Made by a program: the position numbers and the translations under genes. From Botryococcus braunii (lineage: Eukaryota; Chlorophyta; Trebouxiophyceae): DNA of 45,000 bases. The stretch's first letter is position 1, and the number at the start of each line of letters is the position of its first letter. Below the pieces are notes generated by a model. The model ran no database searches, had not been told where the DNA came from, and saw only the letters and a program-made list of their open reading frames with translations. Location of the stretch: assembly GCA_002005505.1 (NCBI GenBank), contig KV908697.1:2875-47874 (forward strand). The letters run 5' to 3'. This document shows positions 32,888-45,000 of the stretch, piece after piece.

Positions 32888-33477
32888 GGCTTTACACATG
32901 CCAACGACCTGAATGGATCGCCACCAGGCCTGGGCATTGAAGGTGTTCTATTAAATTTTCATCGACAAGATGCTCATCTTAAACTCTTGAGACATGGCCC
33001 CACTTTTGGATCATTAATGCAAATTGTGTGTACCCAAACATGGACAACAACAGTATGGCAACATCCCCCTTCGGTCTTGTAAATTTTATCGCATTCATCT
33101 TCATAAACCTGAGCGATTTTTCTATGCAAACCATCTGCAACCACGGATAGGATGCGTCCAGTCAATAATTCCACAAACAAGAGGGGTGGGGGCCAAACCA
33201 TCAGACACGGCGTTCTGGAAGGAGTTGAGGATGCCGCTGATCCCCTTTGACTGCACAGACATGTGTCCCATGTATGTAACTGCACAGCGCATCCCACAAA
33301 TCCCTCACTTCAAAGCACACCTTCACACAAGATCCTGCTTAAAATACACGATACTCTCGTCTGTGTTTTGATCTGAGCTAAGGAAGAGCCACAGAATTCT
33401 GTCGGTAAATAATACATATCTCCCACTACTCACCATGGTGTCCCATCATTATTTTGTGTCCACATGTGTGCGCACAG

Positions 33478-33492
33478 GCACGCGCGGGCGCG

Positions 33493-33526
<34 letters not shown>
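33478..33526. repeat. (GC)n-(CA)n array
   Basis: A CG-rich run (33480-33500) passes into about 12 CA units. The alternating purine-pyrimidine run is a potential Z-DNA former. Confidence 0.95.
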
Positions 33527-36413
33527 GGTGAATGCATACCCCATGTACAGTTTGCAATACACTGTACGTGCGACTTATGCGGATGCTGAAGCACACATGA
33601 AACATCTAAGGTACGCATGGAGCATGTGGAAGGATCCTTATGCCATTGCTAGATAAGAAGAAGACGCCACCTGAAGCGTCAGAGGACTGTGCAGTCTTGA
33701 AAGGTTGCACTTTGCGAGCCATGTATGCCATGTTCTGCATCTGCAATACCCCATGACATATGGTGAATTCCCCGTATGCTTACATGTGGTTCACTGTGAC
33801 TGGCAACTAGAACTTTGAACGTCTCATTGATTGTTTATCACAGGAATCATGGAAGTCTTCTCTGACTTCATCGTTTGGGGTTTCGATCTCTGGTCTTGTT
33901 CTCCATTCCATTTTGGATCACAATCGAACGAAGCTCTGAATGCCCCTTTACCTCCTCATGGAAAAGCTCGGCTATTCAGTAAAATGGCTACCATGGCTCT
34001 GAATCATGGAATGTACCTATGGTTTTTGTTATGAGTAAATCCAGGAGCATGGCCACCATGCCTCACAAGCACTGGCTCTAATGATGGGCGTCAGGTCTAC
34101 AGTAACGCAAGAAGAGCCTCTTCAAGACACCAGACGGGCCCAGTTGAGTCTTGCTGCTCTTGAAGCTTGCACCACCCTCTGACCATGGGCACTGAGTGTC
34201 ATCCATGCAAAAGTAGTATTTGCTTCAACACATCCAGGCATTGGTAAAGAGTAGCAGTAGTTGCCGATGTCACTGCTCACAAGGTTGTAAGATGTAAATC
34301 ATGCTACGCAATGATACATGCGAGAAGATGCTGGGGCTGGTACCCCAATTTATCATTGTTAGAATAACAGAAGCACCTTCTCCAGCAAGATTGAAAGGGA
34401 AGCACCTCACGAACCTGCTCTCCAGTTGTTGGCCCTGGTAGCCACTGCAGCGCAGAGCTGAAGCTCTGTGCATTCAAAAGTAAAACTTAAGTTTCCTGCT
34501 CTGTATGTACATGAAATAGCTTTGTTGTGCTCACAAAATCTGCTGGTGCGGCACAGAACATGCTTTTGAACTTCATGGTGGAATGCAGGCTAGGGACCGT
34601 GTTTCAATGATATTACTGGTTTCTGACAGTGTCATTGAGTTCCATTGGGAAAACATATGCTGTTTATATTTATTCAGCTAAATTCTGCCAAATTGTAGCT
34701 GCAAAAACTGACTTGTCCGAATGATTTGGGAGCTAATGTTTGAAGGACGAAATAGTTATCTCCATTCCTCCATCTTACATAATTTAGAGTAAAGCAAAGT
34801 CGATCCTTTTCATCCTTTCAGGTGAAGTGTCAGATGAAAAAAAGTCGTAACACTGAAAACAATGCATTTCTTCTTCTTCTTAAACACATGAATGAAATTT
34901 CTAGATGCAGTAGATAAAATCCTATCTTACAATCTTGGTTTATAAATATCGGGACAGTGCCTTCAAAGCCTCCAACTAAGCGTTTCAAAAACAGAAACAA
35001 ACGTTGCTGGGAGATTTTTAATTTTTTATTATATGCTAATCAGTAAGTCGTGTGGGTGTCGCCAGCAAAGTGTTTGTATGGTTTATGTCTGGCGGTCGGC
35101 TTGGCAAGTTTTCCATCTACCTGCATTGCAGAACCCCTGCACCACCAGGGACCCTTCTCATGACCAATCATACCAAGATTTATTTCCATTCGAATCTTTT
35201 GGCACTCTCGATTTTACTAAGACGGATGCTCGAACAATATTTCTGTCATGTTGCCAACAGCCCCGCGCATTTCAAACGACCAGACAGGCAAAAAGCAGAA
35301 AAACAAAAGTCTTCAATGCAATCCATTTGCACCGAAGCAATTAAATGCCCAAGTCACCACAATCAGGGATTAAACTCACCGTTCGTCGTTGAAATATACC
35401 ACACGTGTGTGGAGAACAGCACTCATTCTGTCAGTGTGACTTAGTCTATCATAGTCTAATGGAGACTTATTGCCACGCACGGTCAGGTCTACAGTGACGA
35501 TCGGTATTCTCGAGACAGTCCACAACTTTTAAAAGAAAAGGAACAGCGATAAATACTCCAGGGAACTCACAAGAATGGCGTTTGAGCTTTTGGAATTTGC
35601 ATCATCTGTCCTTCAGCAAAGTTGAAGCAGTTACAAACAAGCAGAACGATGAAGTACGCCGCCGTAGTCTTCGCCCACGACTCCATTATGACAGGAAGAT
35701 GGCCCCGATAACTATTTTGCTAGTGCCCTCTGAGACTCAAATGATGTGTGTTAAGCCTTTGTTGATTCCAGCAATGGCTGATGGTGAGAAAGTTCTTCAC
35801 TGTCAAGTGGGACGAGGCGCAGAACCTTTTTCAAATATGCGAGGAAGCAGAGGGAATCCTGTCCCAACCAAATACGTTGAACAAGTGGCTAGTAACCCTT
35901 CAGCGGAGTCGTGAAGGGGCCACTTCATTTCTGTTTATGCGATAAAGGACCCTTTCGGTGCACAGCAGGGTCCGAATGTCAACATCCGGCCCGTTTGTCC
36001 TGACCAAGGGGCGTTGGCCTTTTCCCCGTCCACTCCCATATCTTTGCTATGCCGACTCGGAACCCCGTCAACTTCAGCTCTTGAAAAACAGACTGGACTT
36101 TTGTCATCAGCACTGGTGCTCATGTCTCAGTACTTGACCTCTGAAAGTGACTGGAAAGTCAACAATGAGTGTGCGTCACAATAGTGGTCCCTGCGAGAAC
36201 AACAAACTGGAATGCCCTTTATGGACTTGGCAGGATCCAAACTCAGCACTGACACACCAACTTCCTGGGAAGATATGTGTATCCGGTCATTTGTCGTTTG
36301 CATCCACTACGATAAGGCGCACACCCCAAGTGGTAATGCTTGCCAAATTAACCGAAGTCCACACAATGCTCGTCACGTGTAAGAACTCCAGTGTGAAACA
36401 GTCGACGATACTA

Positions 36414-36439
36414 GCTACTGAACAGTACTGTTCAGTAGC
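36414..36439. repeat. perfect 26-bp palindrome
   Basis: GCTACTGAACAGT followed by its exact reverse complement ACTGTTCAGTAGC, with no spacer. It lies in otherwise featureless DNA. Confidence 0.95.
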
Positions 36440-36598
36440 GATACACTGTCTAGTCACATAGTCAATTGAATGTGCTGCCGAGACCCGCTGACGGCCCGGC
36501 CTAGTCGTAGCAGCTGCTCACTCCGGTGACATAACTTCATGCAAGTAATTCCTGATATATCTCCCTTTCACCTTGAAAATCCTGCCGTTGAGGGTATC

Positions 36599-37081
<483 letters not shown>

Positions 37082-37133
37082 CCCCCCCTCCCTCTCCAAC
37101 ATACCAGAAGATTTTTCACTTCTACTTTCGTAA

Positions 37134-37814
37134 CTGGCCCCTAGATCCCGCGGACCCGCATTTATGATGTGCGGTTAGGATAGGCTTCACTCTTTCATAT
37201 AACATGAAGTGAACTTTGGCCATGCTGAAATTCAAAGCGGCATCAGACTGCCTTGCTTGTCTCCTGTCCACTTCGTCATTCTGATCCGCAGATAAGCAAG
37301 CTTGGCTACCACCGCACAGCATAGTGGATGTGCAAAGCAAGCCCGATCTGACTCCGAGCCTTCAGGAACAGCACAAAAGAGCATCTGCAACTGATCACCA
37401 AAGGTTTCCTACACCACAAAAGCCGCGGCATGAAAACCTTTTAAAATTTCACATAGAGTAATTTCTTTACCCAACAGATACCTGAGCACTGTTCCGAACC
37501 GAATGCCTCGTATTCCAATATCATTGTTTTAGTACCTTGAGAATGATTGGTCAGTACCGTTTTCCATCCTCCAGGTGGTCATGGCCACCTCATCGCAGAA
37601 GCTGCTGCTGCCGCGCTTTCGTCCCTCCCTCATTGCTTCCTTCCTGCCTTCCTTCCTTCCTTGCTTCCTTCCTTGATTCCTTCCTTGCTTGCTCCTTCCT
37701 TCCTTCCTTCCTTCTTCCTTCCTTCTTTCATTCTTTCTTTTAGAATAAAGAGTGAAGCCTATCCTAACCGCACACCAGAAATCTGGCATGCGGGAACGGG
37801 GAATCTAGGGGCCA
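37134..37814. repeat. inverted repeat pair, arms ~60-68 bp, 680 bp end to end
   Basis: The arms 37134-37195 and 37747-37814 are reverse complements. A 28-bp block containing AGTGAAGCCTATCCTAACCG is identical, and ATCTAGGGGCCAG at the other end is also identical. A middle part is diverged and differs in length. The interior holds no transposase-like frame. A (CCTT)n tract (37631-37741) abuts the right arm. This could be a MITE- or foldback-like element. Confidence 0.8.
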
Positions 37815-37997
37815 GAGACAAAAGGTTGTGTAGCCATCCCTCCCTGGAGCGGGATCATATTTGTAAATACCAACAGCAGTTGCTGGATTGCCATCGTCAA
37901 CGCTGGGGAAGCCTGCTACAAAGGGGTGTCTTCATTGTAGAATGGAAATAGCTTTCTGGTCTTTTGTTAACGAAGTCCCACTCCGGCTTCCCTTAGG

Positions 37998-38024
37998 CAG
38001 GAAGGAAGGAAGGAAGGAAGGAAA
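37998..38024. repeat. (GGAA)n short array
   Basis: Six GGAA units. It is complementary in type to the (CCTT)n tract at 37631-37741. Confidence 0.93.
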
Positions 38025-38538
38025 CATTACATCCAGCACCAGCGATTATGGCTGAAGGAATGACGATACAATTGTCCAAAATCTAGATCCACTACTAAGA
38101 GTTGGACGTCCCTGAAGCATTCATGTAGGCCTTTCAAAAGATAACCATAAACCTTGTAACCCCTTCACCGTCTTGCTGCGACATGAAGCGAGTAATCGAT
38201 AGCGCTCGCGAGTGGAGAAGCTGGTTAAAGTTTCAACTTAAATCGAGGCAGGCTGCCTCGGACGAGCGCTTGCCAAGCGATTCTTTGGCGACGACAGTTG
38301 AAATACATGTCTCTGTACCGGTACATGCCTCCTGACCGTCCCGCTAGCCGCAGTGCTTTGACGCAGGGACCATTGTACTAAACACCCTGCACAGTTTTGC
38401 TTGTATCTTCAAGGGTGGTCTATCGAGCCAAGGCTCCCTTTCCTCAGCCGATGCGCGGCATCCACATAGAGACGGCCACAATCGTTTTTCTGTGGGTTGG
38501 GTTTCCTACCTTTTGCAACTCATCGACAATTACTTCAG

Positions 38539-40289
38539 ATCTTTCTGATATTCTTGATCTGGGAGATTCGACGTTTAGGGACCTTGTCGACTTATTGGAG
38601 GCTGATCCGCTTCGACTACAAGAGTCCCTACAAGAAGACTGGACGAATTGGGCATCAGTCTTCAGTCAGGTACTTAATCACGTTCTGTTCATTTGTGATT
38701 TACTCTCCTTGTTTTCAATTGAATCGATTGTCATGGGTGAGGGTGCTCCCATCCCTCACGGTAGTGCTGGAGTCCCTGATTGAGATGGTCATACTGACAT
38801 TCTGCGTCAAGCAACAAACATGCACAAGTTACTAGTAGACCCTTTCAAGACGTCATAACTTTACCCTTCAGTAATGCCACGGCTGGTAAGTGTCTGGGTG
38901 ACCTGGTGAATATGAGTATGGATCCAGGGCTATGAGATCATATGAGATATATCTCATATGATTCCTGAAGCAGAGACGCCAGACCATTACTTTATAATGT
39001 GATTTGGATGAGCGCTAGGATGAAATCCGTAGACTTGGGACGTGGTCTTGAGGACACTTGTCTTGGGGGCCATAAGCAGATTCTTTTGAAGAAAGAGGGC
39101 ACAAAGAGTGGTGCTTTGCATGCAGCGCATCAAATTATATCAGGTACACAATGCCACCTGTCAGGCATGCCCATGACAACACCGGGGAACATAACATTAT
39201 TTAAAATAGGAAGTACTATGCTGTTAACCCCCCGGTTGGGGAGTTTACAAACTTGTGTTTACATCATTACGGTCTTCGCCCAATGTCGTGCAGGAGAAAT
39301 TCTATTTTATTTTTCCTAGCCTACACTTCAAGTCTTCGGGGCTTATAGCCACTTCTGCACAGGAGTCCATCCTTTAACCCACTGTTTGTCTTATACATGA
39401 CCTACGGTCGATTGCATTTCTCACATGTGCAACTATTACAAGAATGACAATTGGCACATTGGGTCACTTATAATATTAAGTGAATAGTATTGTTTGAGTT
39501 TGTCTCCTGACGTCCAGAAATTTCTCTGGGATGATGGGGTGGTTCTATAATATCTGATTTTCATCACTGATGACTTGCTTCAATGTGGACCAAGGGATCT
39601 ATTTCGCTGTATTTTCACTAAAGGAGGTGCCATGCACTTTCATGGCTATTGGAGTTTAAATGTCATCAGAAAGTAATCATATTGGCCATCCCTATGCGAT
39701 AGGCCAAAAATGCGTGAGGAGAAAGCATGTCAATGTGCTCCAAAGATAAATGGCGCAGGAAAACCGAGTCCATATATACAGTGTAGCCATTTGAAAAGAA
39801 AAACGGAATTCTTGGATACAGCCATGATTTAAAGCCTGTATGAAACCACTGAGTAAGGTTTGAATTTAGCATGCTGCTAAGTAAGGCATGCTTGGCAGGT
39901 GCTAAGGTTTGGTTAGAAAGCTGGGCAAGGGGAAGTCCTATGGAGCCCTTACTAGCTTTACAGGATGAAGTACTAGAATGGGAGGTAAATCCGTTTACAA
40001 GGACACCAAGACCTGATGTCAAGGAACACAAGGAGGGGGCACTCCGCGACTTGCATGGAAGCGAAACACGCTCCAAGGCCAAACAGTCCTCTCCACCGCG
40101 GCCACTGGGTCCAAAAGATGCTGTATATGCAGGTATAGCTATATGCGTATGCTAACATACCTGCGTAGGCGGTCTCGAGAGAACTCCATGCTTCTACAGG
40201 TGCCCCGTTGGCATTGTTGACCCTGCTGACCCTGCTTTGCTGTACGTTGTGGCACAATCATGATCTTGAATCTGTTGGAGGGGTAGGGG
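38539..40289 (+). CDS. candidate upstream exons of an unrecognised gene
   Basis: Four segments are bounded by GT-AG sites in matching phase. 38539-38669 reads DLSDILDLGDSTFRDLVDLL onward and ends WASVFSQ. 39080-39143 reads ILLKKEGTKSGALHAAHQIIS. 39899-40132 reads AKVWLESWARGSPMEPLLAL, later a charged, Pro-rich stretch ending KDAVYAG. The last starts at 40200 and reads APLALLTLLTLLCCTLWHNHD, a hydrophobic helix that could span a membrane; its end near 40289 is uncertain. The phases chain as 0, 1, 1. The first segment begins inside a codon, so the N-terminus is further upstream and not found. No domain is recognised. They may belong to the same gene as the repeat exons at 42.2-44.9 kb, but the junctions between are unresolved (possible helical exons at 41502-41566 and 42134-42185). 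Confidence 0.4.
38937..38962. repeat. perfect 26-bp palindrome
   Basis: ATCATATGAGATA followed by its exact reverse complement TATCTCATATGAT, no spacer. It lies in a presumed intron (38670-39079). Confidence 0.95.
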
Positions 40290-40552
40290 GACGTCTGCCG
40301 TGCAGGATGGTCTGTATGCAGCATAATATCATTATATCCGTCCCTTGAAATATGGCAGTTGCATGCATTGGAGTGATGTTTGCCTCTCCAGTCCTGCATT
40401 CATATGTTCCTACAAAGACAGATGTCCCACCACCCAGCAGCTCTGTGACTTATATCATAGATTGTCAGTTTTCAAGCCCCTGATTGTGGCCTGTACATTG
40501 AACAAAGATGCTGTATACAAATCACTTACCAGCAGAAACTACAAGCACAAGA

Positions 40553-40609
40553 CGTGGATATTCCGCAAGGTGATTTTTGATGACCAGCTTGTGGAATATC
40601 CGCGTAGGT
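40553..40609. repeat. imperfect inverted repeat (hairpin), ~16-bp stem
   Basis: GTGGATATTCCGCAAG and CTTGTGGAATATCCGC pair with two mismatches around an 18-base loop. It may be a small mobile-element remnant or a structured RNA. Nothing else supports either. Confidence 0.6.
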
Positions 40610-41062
40610 CTCAATCGCTGTCCATTAGGAACAAACAAAGGCCTCTTGAGGCGTACGCAGGGACCACAGGTGCCATGCTGGCGCATTTGCGTTGTTGCGA
40701 GCAATCTCAGACATCAGCATATTAGTCTGCCGCTTATCCTGATCCATCAAGGTGTCATTGCTGATTATTTTATGAACGGGGCAGGAAAGAAGTCGACTAC
40801 ATTTGCAGTGCCTCAGACCAACCTCATAGGAGTAGGTCGTGCCAAGGTGACCCCCATTCCGGACTTATATTTTGTTGTTATTATACTTTGTATCGATACA
40901 AAATAAGATAAGCGAAAGAGTCCAACAGCGGGCCAAAGCAGATCTCTCACTAATCTAGTCCTAACCTTGATATAACGTGCTTTGTGGTAAGTCACTTCAC
41001 AAGATTCTAACAACCTCGCAGACTCACGTGGGATTTTACGTGCTTGTTCCCCATGTGCATGC

Positions 41063-41169
<107 letters not shown>

Positions 41170-42243
41170 AATATGCCCATATGCATGCATGCTACTCAAG
41201 TGCCCCGAGCTCGGGATCAAGAGAGTTGTTTAATGATCTTAAGGCCTTTGGACTTTCACTATGGTGCAGGAATTAAGTGATTTGTCTAGATCAGTGGTTC
41301 ACATCGTCAAAGCCAACTCTCACGCCCCTTTTCCTTATCCACGTGTTAGCTATGGACCATGTTTCTTGTAATTTGGAGCCAATTACCAGTGCAGTAGGGT
41401 TGATATTTTGGGAACCATACTTTTTCTCACGCCATTGCAAGCTCGCTTCTCGCAGTTGGCGTGGAAAAAATGTATTCAGGTTTGTGCTCAATTATTTGTA
41501 GGCTGAGGTCTGCCGGCTTGATAGAGGATGGATCCCAAGCTCTCAAGAAACTTAAAAGTTACAACGGTGTACCAGTTAAACGGCTTTGCCTCTCCAACGT
41601 TAATCGTTTCATTTTCATGTTAAGATCAGGTTATGCTGTGTCCTCAAGTCATTTGTTTGATAAGAGTAATTGGTCGGATGTAAGTGGTGTTCTCCTTGCC
41701 CGTGATTAACAGCTATAGAACACCTCCGGTCTGGGTTTCTGTGCGGTCAACATTAGTACACACACGGTATATATACGTATACATGAAAGCACCACGTGCG
41801 TATGCATACGCTCCTTCTGTCTGGGTCTTTTGCGAAACTGTCTTTTATTCACCTTCAACAAGAGTATCATGTGCCTGCGCATGCGCTGCCTCTGCCTTAT
41901 CACTTTGCATTCACCCCCTGCTGTCTAATTGACTGAAAAGTGATTCAGGTAGAAGGTAAGGGAAAGGGAGGGGCATGTGAGACTCCTTTATAAGGAAGAC
42001 ATTATACGAGACCTGGTGGCATTTCTGTGTCGCCCCTCATGTGTCTTCAATTGAGGGTTTACCAATCCAGGAATAAAAGATTTGACATTAGTATATGTCG
42101 ATGAACCGGCTGGTTGCTGAGAAGTGTTAGCAGAGATGTTGAAAGAGTTCAAAGCATTGGAACTGTTTAAGTATCTCAAGTACGGGTAAATGGTATCTGT
42201 CGTCGCTCTGGAGTCTGATCGTGAAATCTTTCTACTTGTTCAG

Positions 42244-44897
42244 ATCTTCTTCAACTTTGCCCCTTGCTTGGTGGAGAATCTTGGGGCTGGCATTTCCACG
42301 TATCAGATTGGCATCAACATAGCACCAAAACTGGTGAGGACTCTGTCACTCTCATCCCCCAACCTTAATGTGCGACAAAAACATGGATGCATACCAGCCC
42401 TTCCTCTAAATTTGAAGTAACCCATGCCAAGAGAAGTTACCTTAGGTGTTTATTGGCTCAGCTAGATCCGTTCAGAGATTTTTGTAAGTTTAAGTGGGGA
42501 ATTTGCAGGCCTAAGAGGTCTGCAATTATAGTGACACGAGTAATTTGATTCGTATCGTTAAAATGGACGTATATGACAATATATTAATAAGTATGTATTG
42601 TGTACATATATGAAGGTATCTGTACGCATATACATTTGTAGCCTTTCTCCCATGGCTGGGGAACCGAAAATGCACGGACTTACTTACTGAGAAGCAGGGC
42701 TGGGAAACACTACTAAGTTACGGCCGTACATCCCTGCCACAGGAAAATGCTGCTGATGCTGGTTGATTTGCTCATCAACAACACTTTCTGGTTTGGATCA
42801 ATTGCCTCTATCGTTATTTCTAAGTAGCTTATATTCTTATCAACGACATTTTATTGATACACCAGGGTTTGGAATGCAGCTACAACTCAGCCTATCTGCA
42901 GGAAGTCTTAGTGTTTCAGGACTATCTATTAGTCCCACCTTGCTGGCCGTGAGTGCAAGTGCCATCAGCTCGCAGTCCACCGGTGCCATCGTATCTCCTA
43001 TCCTGATGGCTGTTGGTCCCACAGGTATATATATAGCCCCACGCGTTCCGCGCTCTTTGCAAGGACCGATGAGATTTCAGGCCAACCGGTACCCTGCTGT
43101 GGAGCCCTTCTCAATTGGGCATGCATCTACGTGTTGCCATAGCCTTTACACGTGTAGCTACACGGATAATTGCATTTGTGAGTTACTAAGCTACTTTCAT
43201 GAAGGAAGATGTTCAATTTGAGAAAAGTCCACAACGCCTAGACACTTGCTGGTTTGAATGCATGTCGAGGTTCCTTAACATAAAATTTACCTTCAACTTT
43301 ACAGTGTTCTGAGACGTACTCGCATGTGCAAAAATAGACGCATTAATGCCCGGCCACAGTCCTGTTCCTTAGGTTCAGTGGCTCAGTGGCTCTGAGACGG
43401 CACTTCATACATGAAAAAATGCAAAGGGTGCCAGGCCCGATGCTCCTAATTGTCTTTTTCGTTGCTGTCTCTTGCGGATCCCATGTATATACTCATATAC
43501 TCGTATACACTCATCACTCTCAAAAGTAGTTTAAAATCCCTTCCATGTTTGACACCCATATCTGAGTGAATGTACATGTAAGGTCAATACGGATAATGGG
43601 CCGTGGCTGTCATGACACTCTTTGAAGTTGCGGACTTTTTCTTTTTTTTTCCCTTTTTTTTCCCTTTTTCTTTTTCTAGTTTTCAAGTTGTAGCCCCTTC
43701 TTCATTGGTAAATTTGTGCAGGCTTCCCACCGCATGTCTAGCATTCACGGATACCTTCCTCCTTTTGATAACGCCTCAACATCTTCATGACCAATGGAAT
43801 CCGTGCTGTCTCAGCTTTTGGCATAGGGCCTTGATTTGCAATGTCAGCAACAAGTGCAATTGCAATTGCTCTTACTGTGTACATACAGACCTACATACCT
43901 ACGAATGTTGTTTGCATTAATACTGCGAGTCATAAATCTGTATCGTTCGTGAGAACGATTGAAGCATGCATCGAGAAGCACTTGCCCCATGAATATATTC
44001 AGGTCTGCTGCCGCAGGTGTTTCCATCCAGTCAACCGGTCTTCAAGTGTCACCCGTAGGTCTATCAGTAGGACCAAGTGGCATTCAGCTTGGACCTCGTG
44101 GAGTAGTGGTAAGTCCTCAAGTTTAATCGGATTGGAGAGAATCATCTAAGTGTAGATAAGTAAAATGAACATGTGTCGCTCAACAACAGACACACTTGTA
44201 GGGCCCTGGCATGCTTTATGCATATGGTACTGCCGTTGCCGTATGGTACTGCCGTTGCCGTCGATTTGAAAGTGTCCTGAAAGTTGCCTCAGGAACTGAC
44301 ATCAGAATCTTGATCAAGCAGTTTTAAGGGTTGACTGCAAAGTTCTTGGTGTATGTGAACCATGTTTGTCATGATTGGTTAGCTGTTTGTAATATTGTAC
44401 ACCCCATAGAATCCGAGCCACGTGCTACAATATCCATTGGACATTGCAGCCCCTGATCAATCGTATATGTATTTGATCTGTACGTGTTTACAATGTAATT
44501 GGCATCTATCGTGTTGGCAAAATAACATGGAACATGCATGTTCCATATGGAGCCCTCGTAAATGAACCTTGTGACCGATATACTTCTTGTGTAAGACATT
44601 AATAAAAGAGTGATAACTGCCTGCAGTACTAAGAACCCTGCAATTAGTATCCAATTATCCAGACTTTACATAGGGTACAAGGGGGATATGTACTTAGACG
44701 TCTTTATGATACAATTGCCAAGTACAACTCAAGAATAACCCGATTCTATGGATGAGCATATAGCCTACTCGGGCATGCACATGCAGGTTGCATCTGGAAC
44801 CTCTGTTGGCTCAGCAGGCCTCGACTTGGACCGACTCCCTCAAATTGCAAAAAATGGCTCGATCCCTGGTCATCGTGAAGCCCAAGATGAAGGCTAA
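42244..44897 (+). CDS. C-terminal exons of an unrecognised Gly/Pro heptad-repeat protein
   Basis: Exons 42244-42333, 42880-43024, 44017-44108 and 44787-44897 join with GT-AG introns (phases 0, 1, 0; 546, 992 and 678 bases) and end at TAA 44895-44897, giving 145 residues. From about residue 14 the protein repeats a seven-residue unit G-h-x-h-x-P-x (h hydrophobic), for example GLSISPT, GAIVSPI, LMAVGPT, GVSIQST, GLQVSPV, GLSVGPS, GIQLGPR. The repeat runs unbroken across the splice between exons two and three (VGPT|GVSIQ), strong evidence that both are real and correctly joined. The tail LDLDRLPQIAKNG is polar. Alternating hydrophobics with Gly/Pro turns suggest a beta-solenoid or fibrous surface protein, but that is inference. 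The 5' connection is unresolved. Confidence 0.6.
44527..44546. repeat. perfect 20-bp palindrome
   Basis: ATGGAACATG followed by CATGTTCCAT, in the last intron of the heptad-repeat gene. A short tandem duplication of GGTACTGCCGTTGCCG lies nearby (44223-44261). Confidence 0.9.
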
Positions 44898-45000
44898 CCC
44901 CTGCTTATGACCTGGCCTCAGTCATACGTGGTGTGCTTAGTGGACTCCTTCCCGTAAAATTCGGTCCATGCTTTCTTCCTTTGAAAGCAAAAATTTCTTA

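Larger units (their letters stand above)
28397..36598. other. long region with arrays but no recognised gene
   Basis: Four separate dinucleotide arrays lie here (listed individually), with C or G runs at about 32769-32779 and 32320-32336. Open stretches that look partly coding include minus 31538-31918 (Cys-containing, ends NFYNPAASNCSP), minus 32162-32310 (ANVCIVEKEFLEEVVFRCSC) and minus 33074-33140 (DGLHRKIAQVYEDECDKIY). They sit next to plausible splice sites and might be exons of one minus-strand gene, but I recognise no domain and cannot chain them. 34.0-36.4 kb shows nothing beyond the palindrome at 36414. Confidence 0.4.

Noticed and set aside
39666..40082. 138-codon minus-strand open frame
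   Set aside because: Most of its length is antisense to the phase-compatible plus exon 39899-40132, which chains with its neighbours.

Overview
The window is nuclear DNA from a eukaryote with intron-rich genes. Conserved protein matches that run across clean splice junctions give three complete genes and one partial gene, with a fifth likely gene at the right edge. The ribosomal protein and MsrB sequences look most like those of the green lineage (a green or streptophyte alga, or an early plant), but this is a guess from remembered family resemblance. The window is unusually rich in long dinucleotide arrays, mostly compound (CA)n next to (GA)n or (CT)n. Most of the longest open frames are only translations of these arrays.

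Layout: 696-2841 (+) holds the three last exons of an alpha/beta hydrolase whose start lies outside the window. A ~74-bp minisatellite follows at about 3.1-3.6 kb. 6385-8171 (-) is a complete four-exon MsrB (peptide methionine (R)-S-oxide reductase, 138 aa). 9973-12765 (-) is a complete five-exon ribosomal protein uL23/L23a (150 aa) with one GC-AG intron that carries a long (GA)n array. Just upstream of it, 12960-20874 (+) is a 5'-truncated, decayed non-LTR reverse transcriptase. It is split by a young LTR retrotransposon (13208-19589) with 769-bp LTRs that differ at three positions, a 5-bp target duplication, a PBS and a PPT, but no recognisable gag or pol: a LARD-type non-autonomous element. 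Removing it together with one target-site copy restores the reading frame of the reverse transcriptase across the insertion point.

20.9-25.4 kb has no recognised gene apart from a few coding-like pieces and a very large (GT)/(AC)/(GA) compound array. 25406-28396 (-) is a four-exon glyoxalase-like (VOC fold) protein of 235 aa with an N-terminal hydrophobic segment. 28.4-38.5 kb is array-rich with no gene I recognise, and contains a long inverted repeat and a perfect 26-bp palindrome. 38.5-44.9 kb (+) contains phase-compatible exons of an unrecognised protein. Its C-terminal 145 residues are built from a roughly seven-residue Gly/Pro repeat (G-hydrophobic-x-hydrophobic-x-P-x), and this is the most novel coding signal in the window.

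The genes do not form a pathway. They are ordinary housekeeping or orphan nuclear genes separated by repeats.
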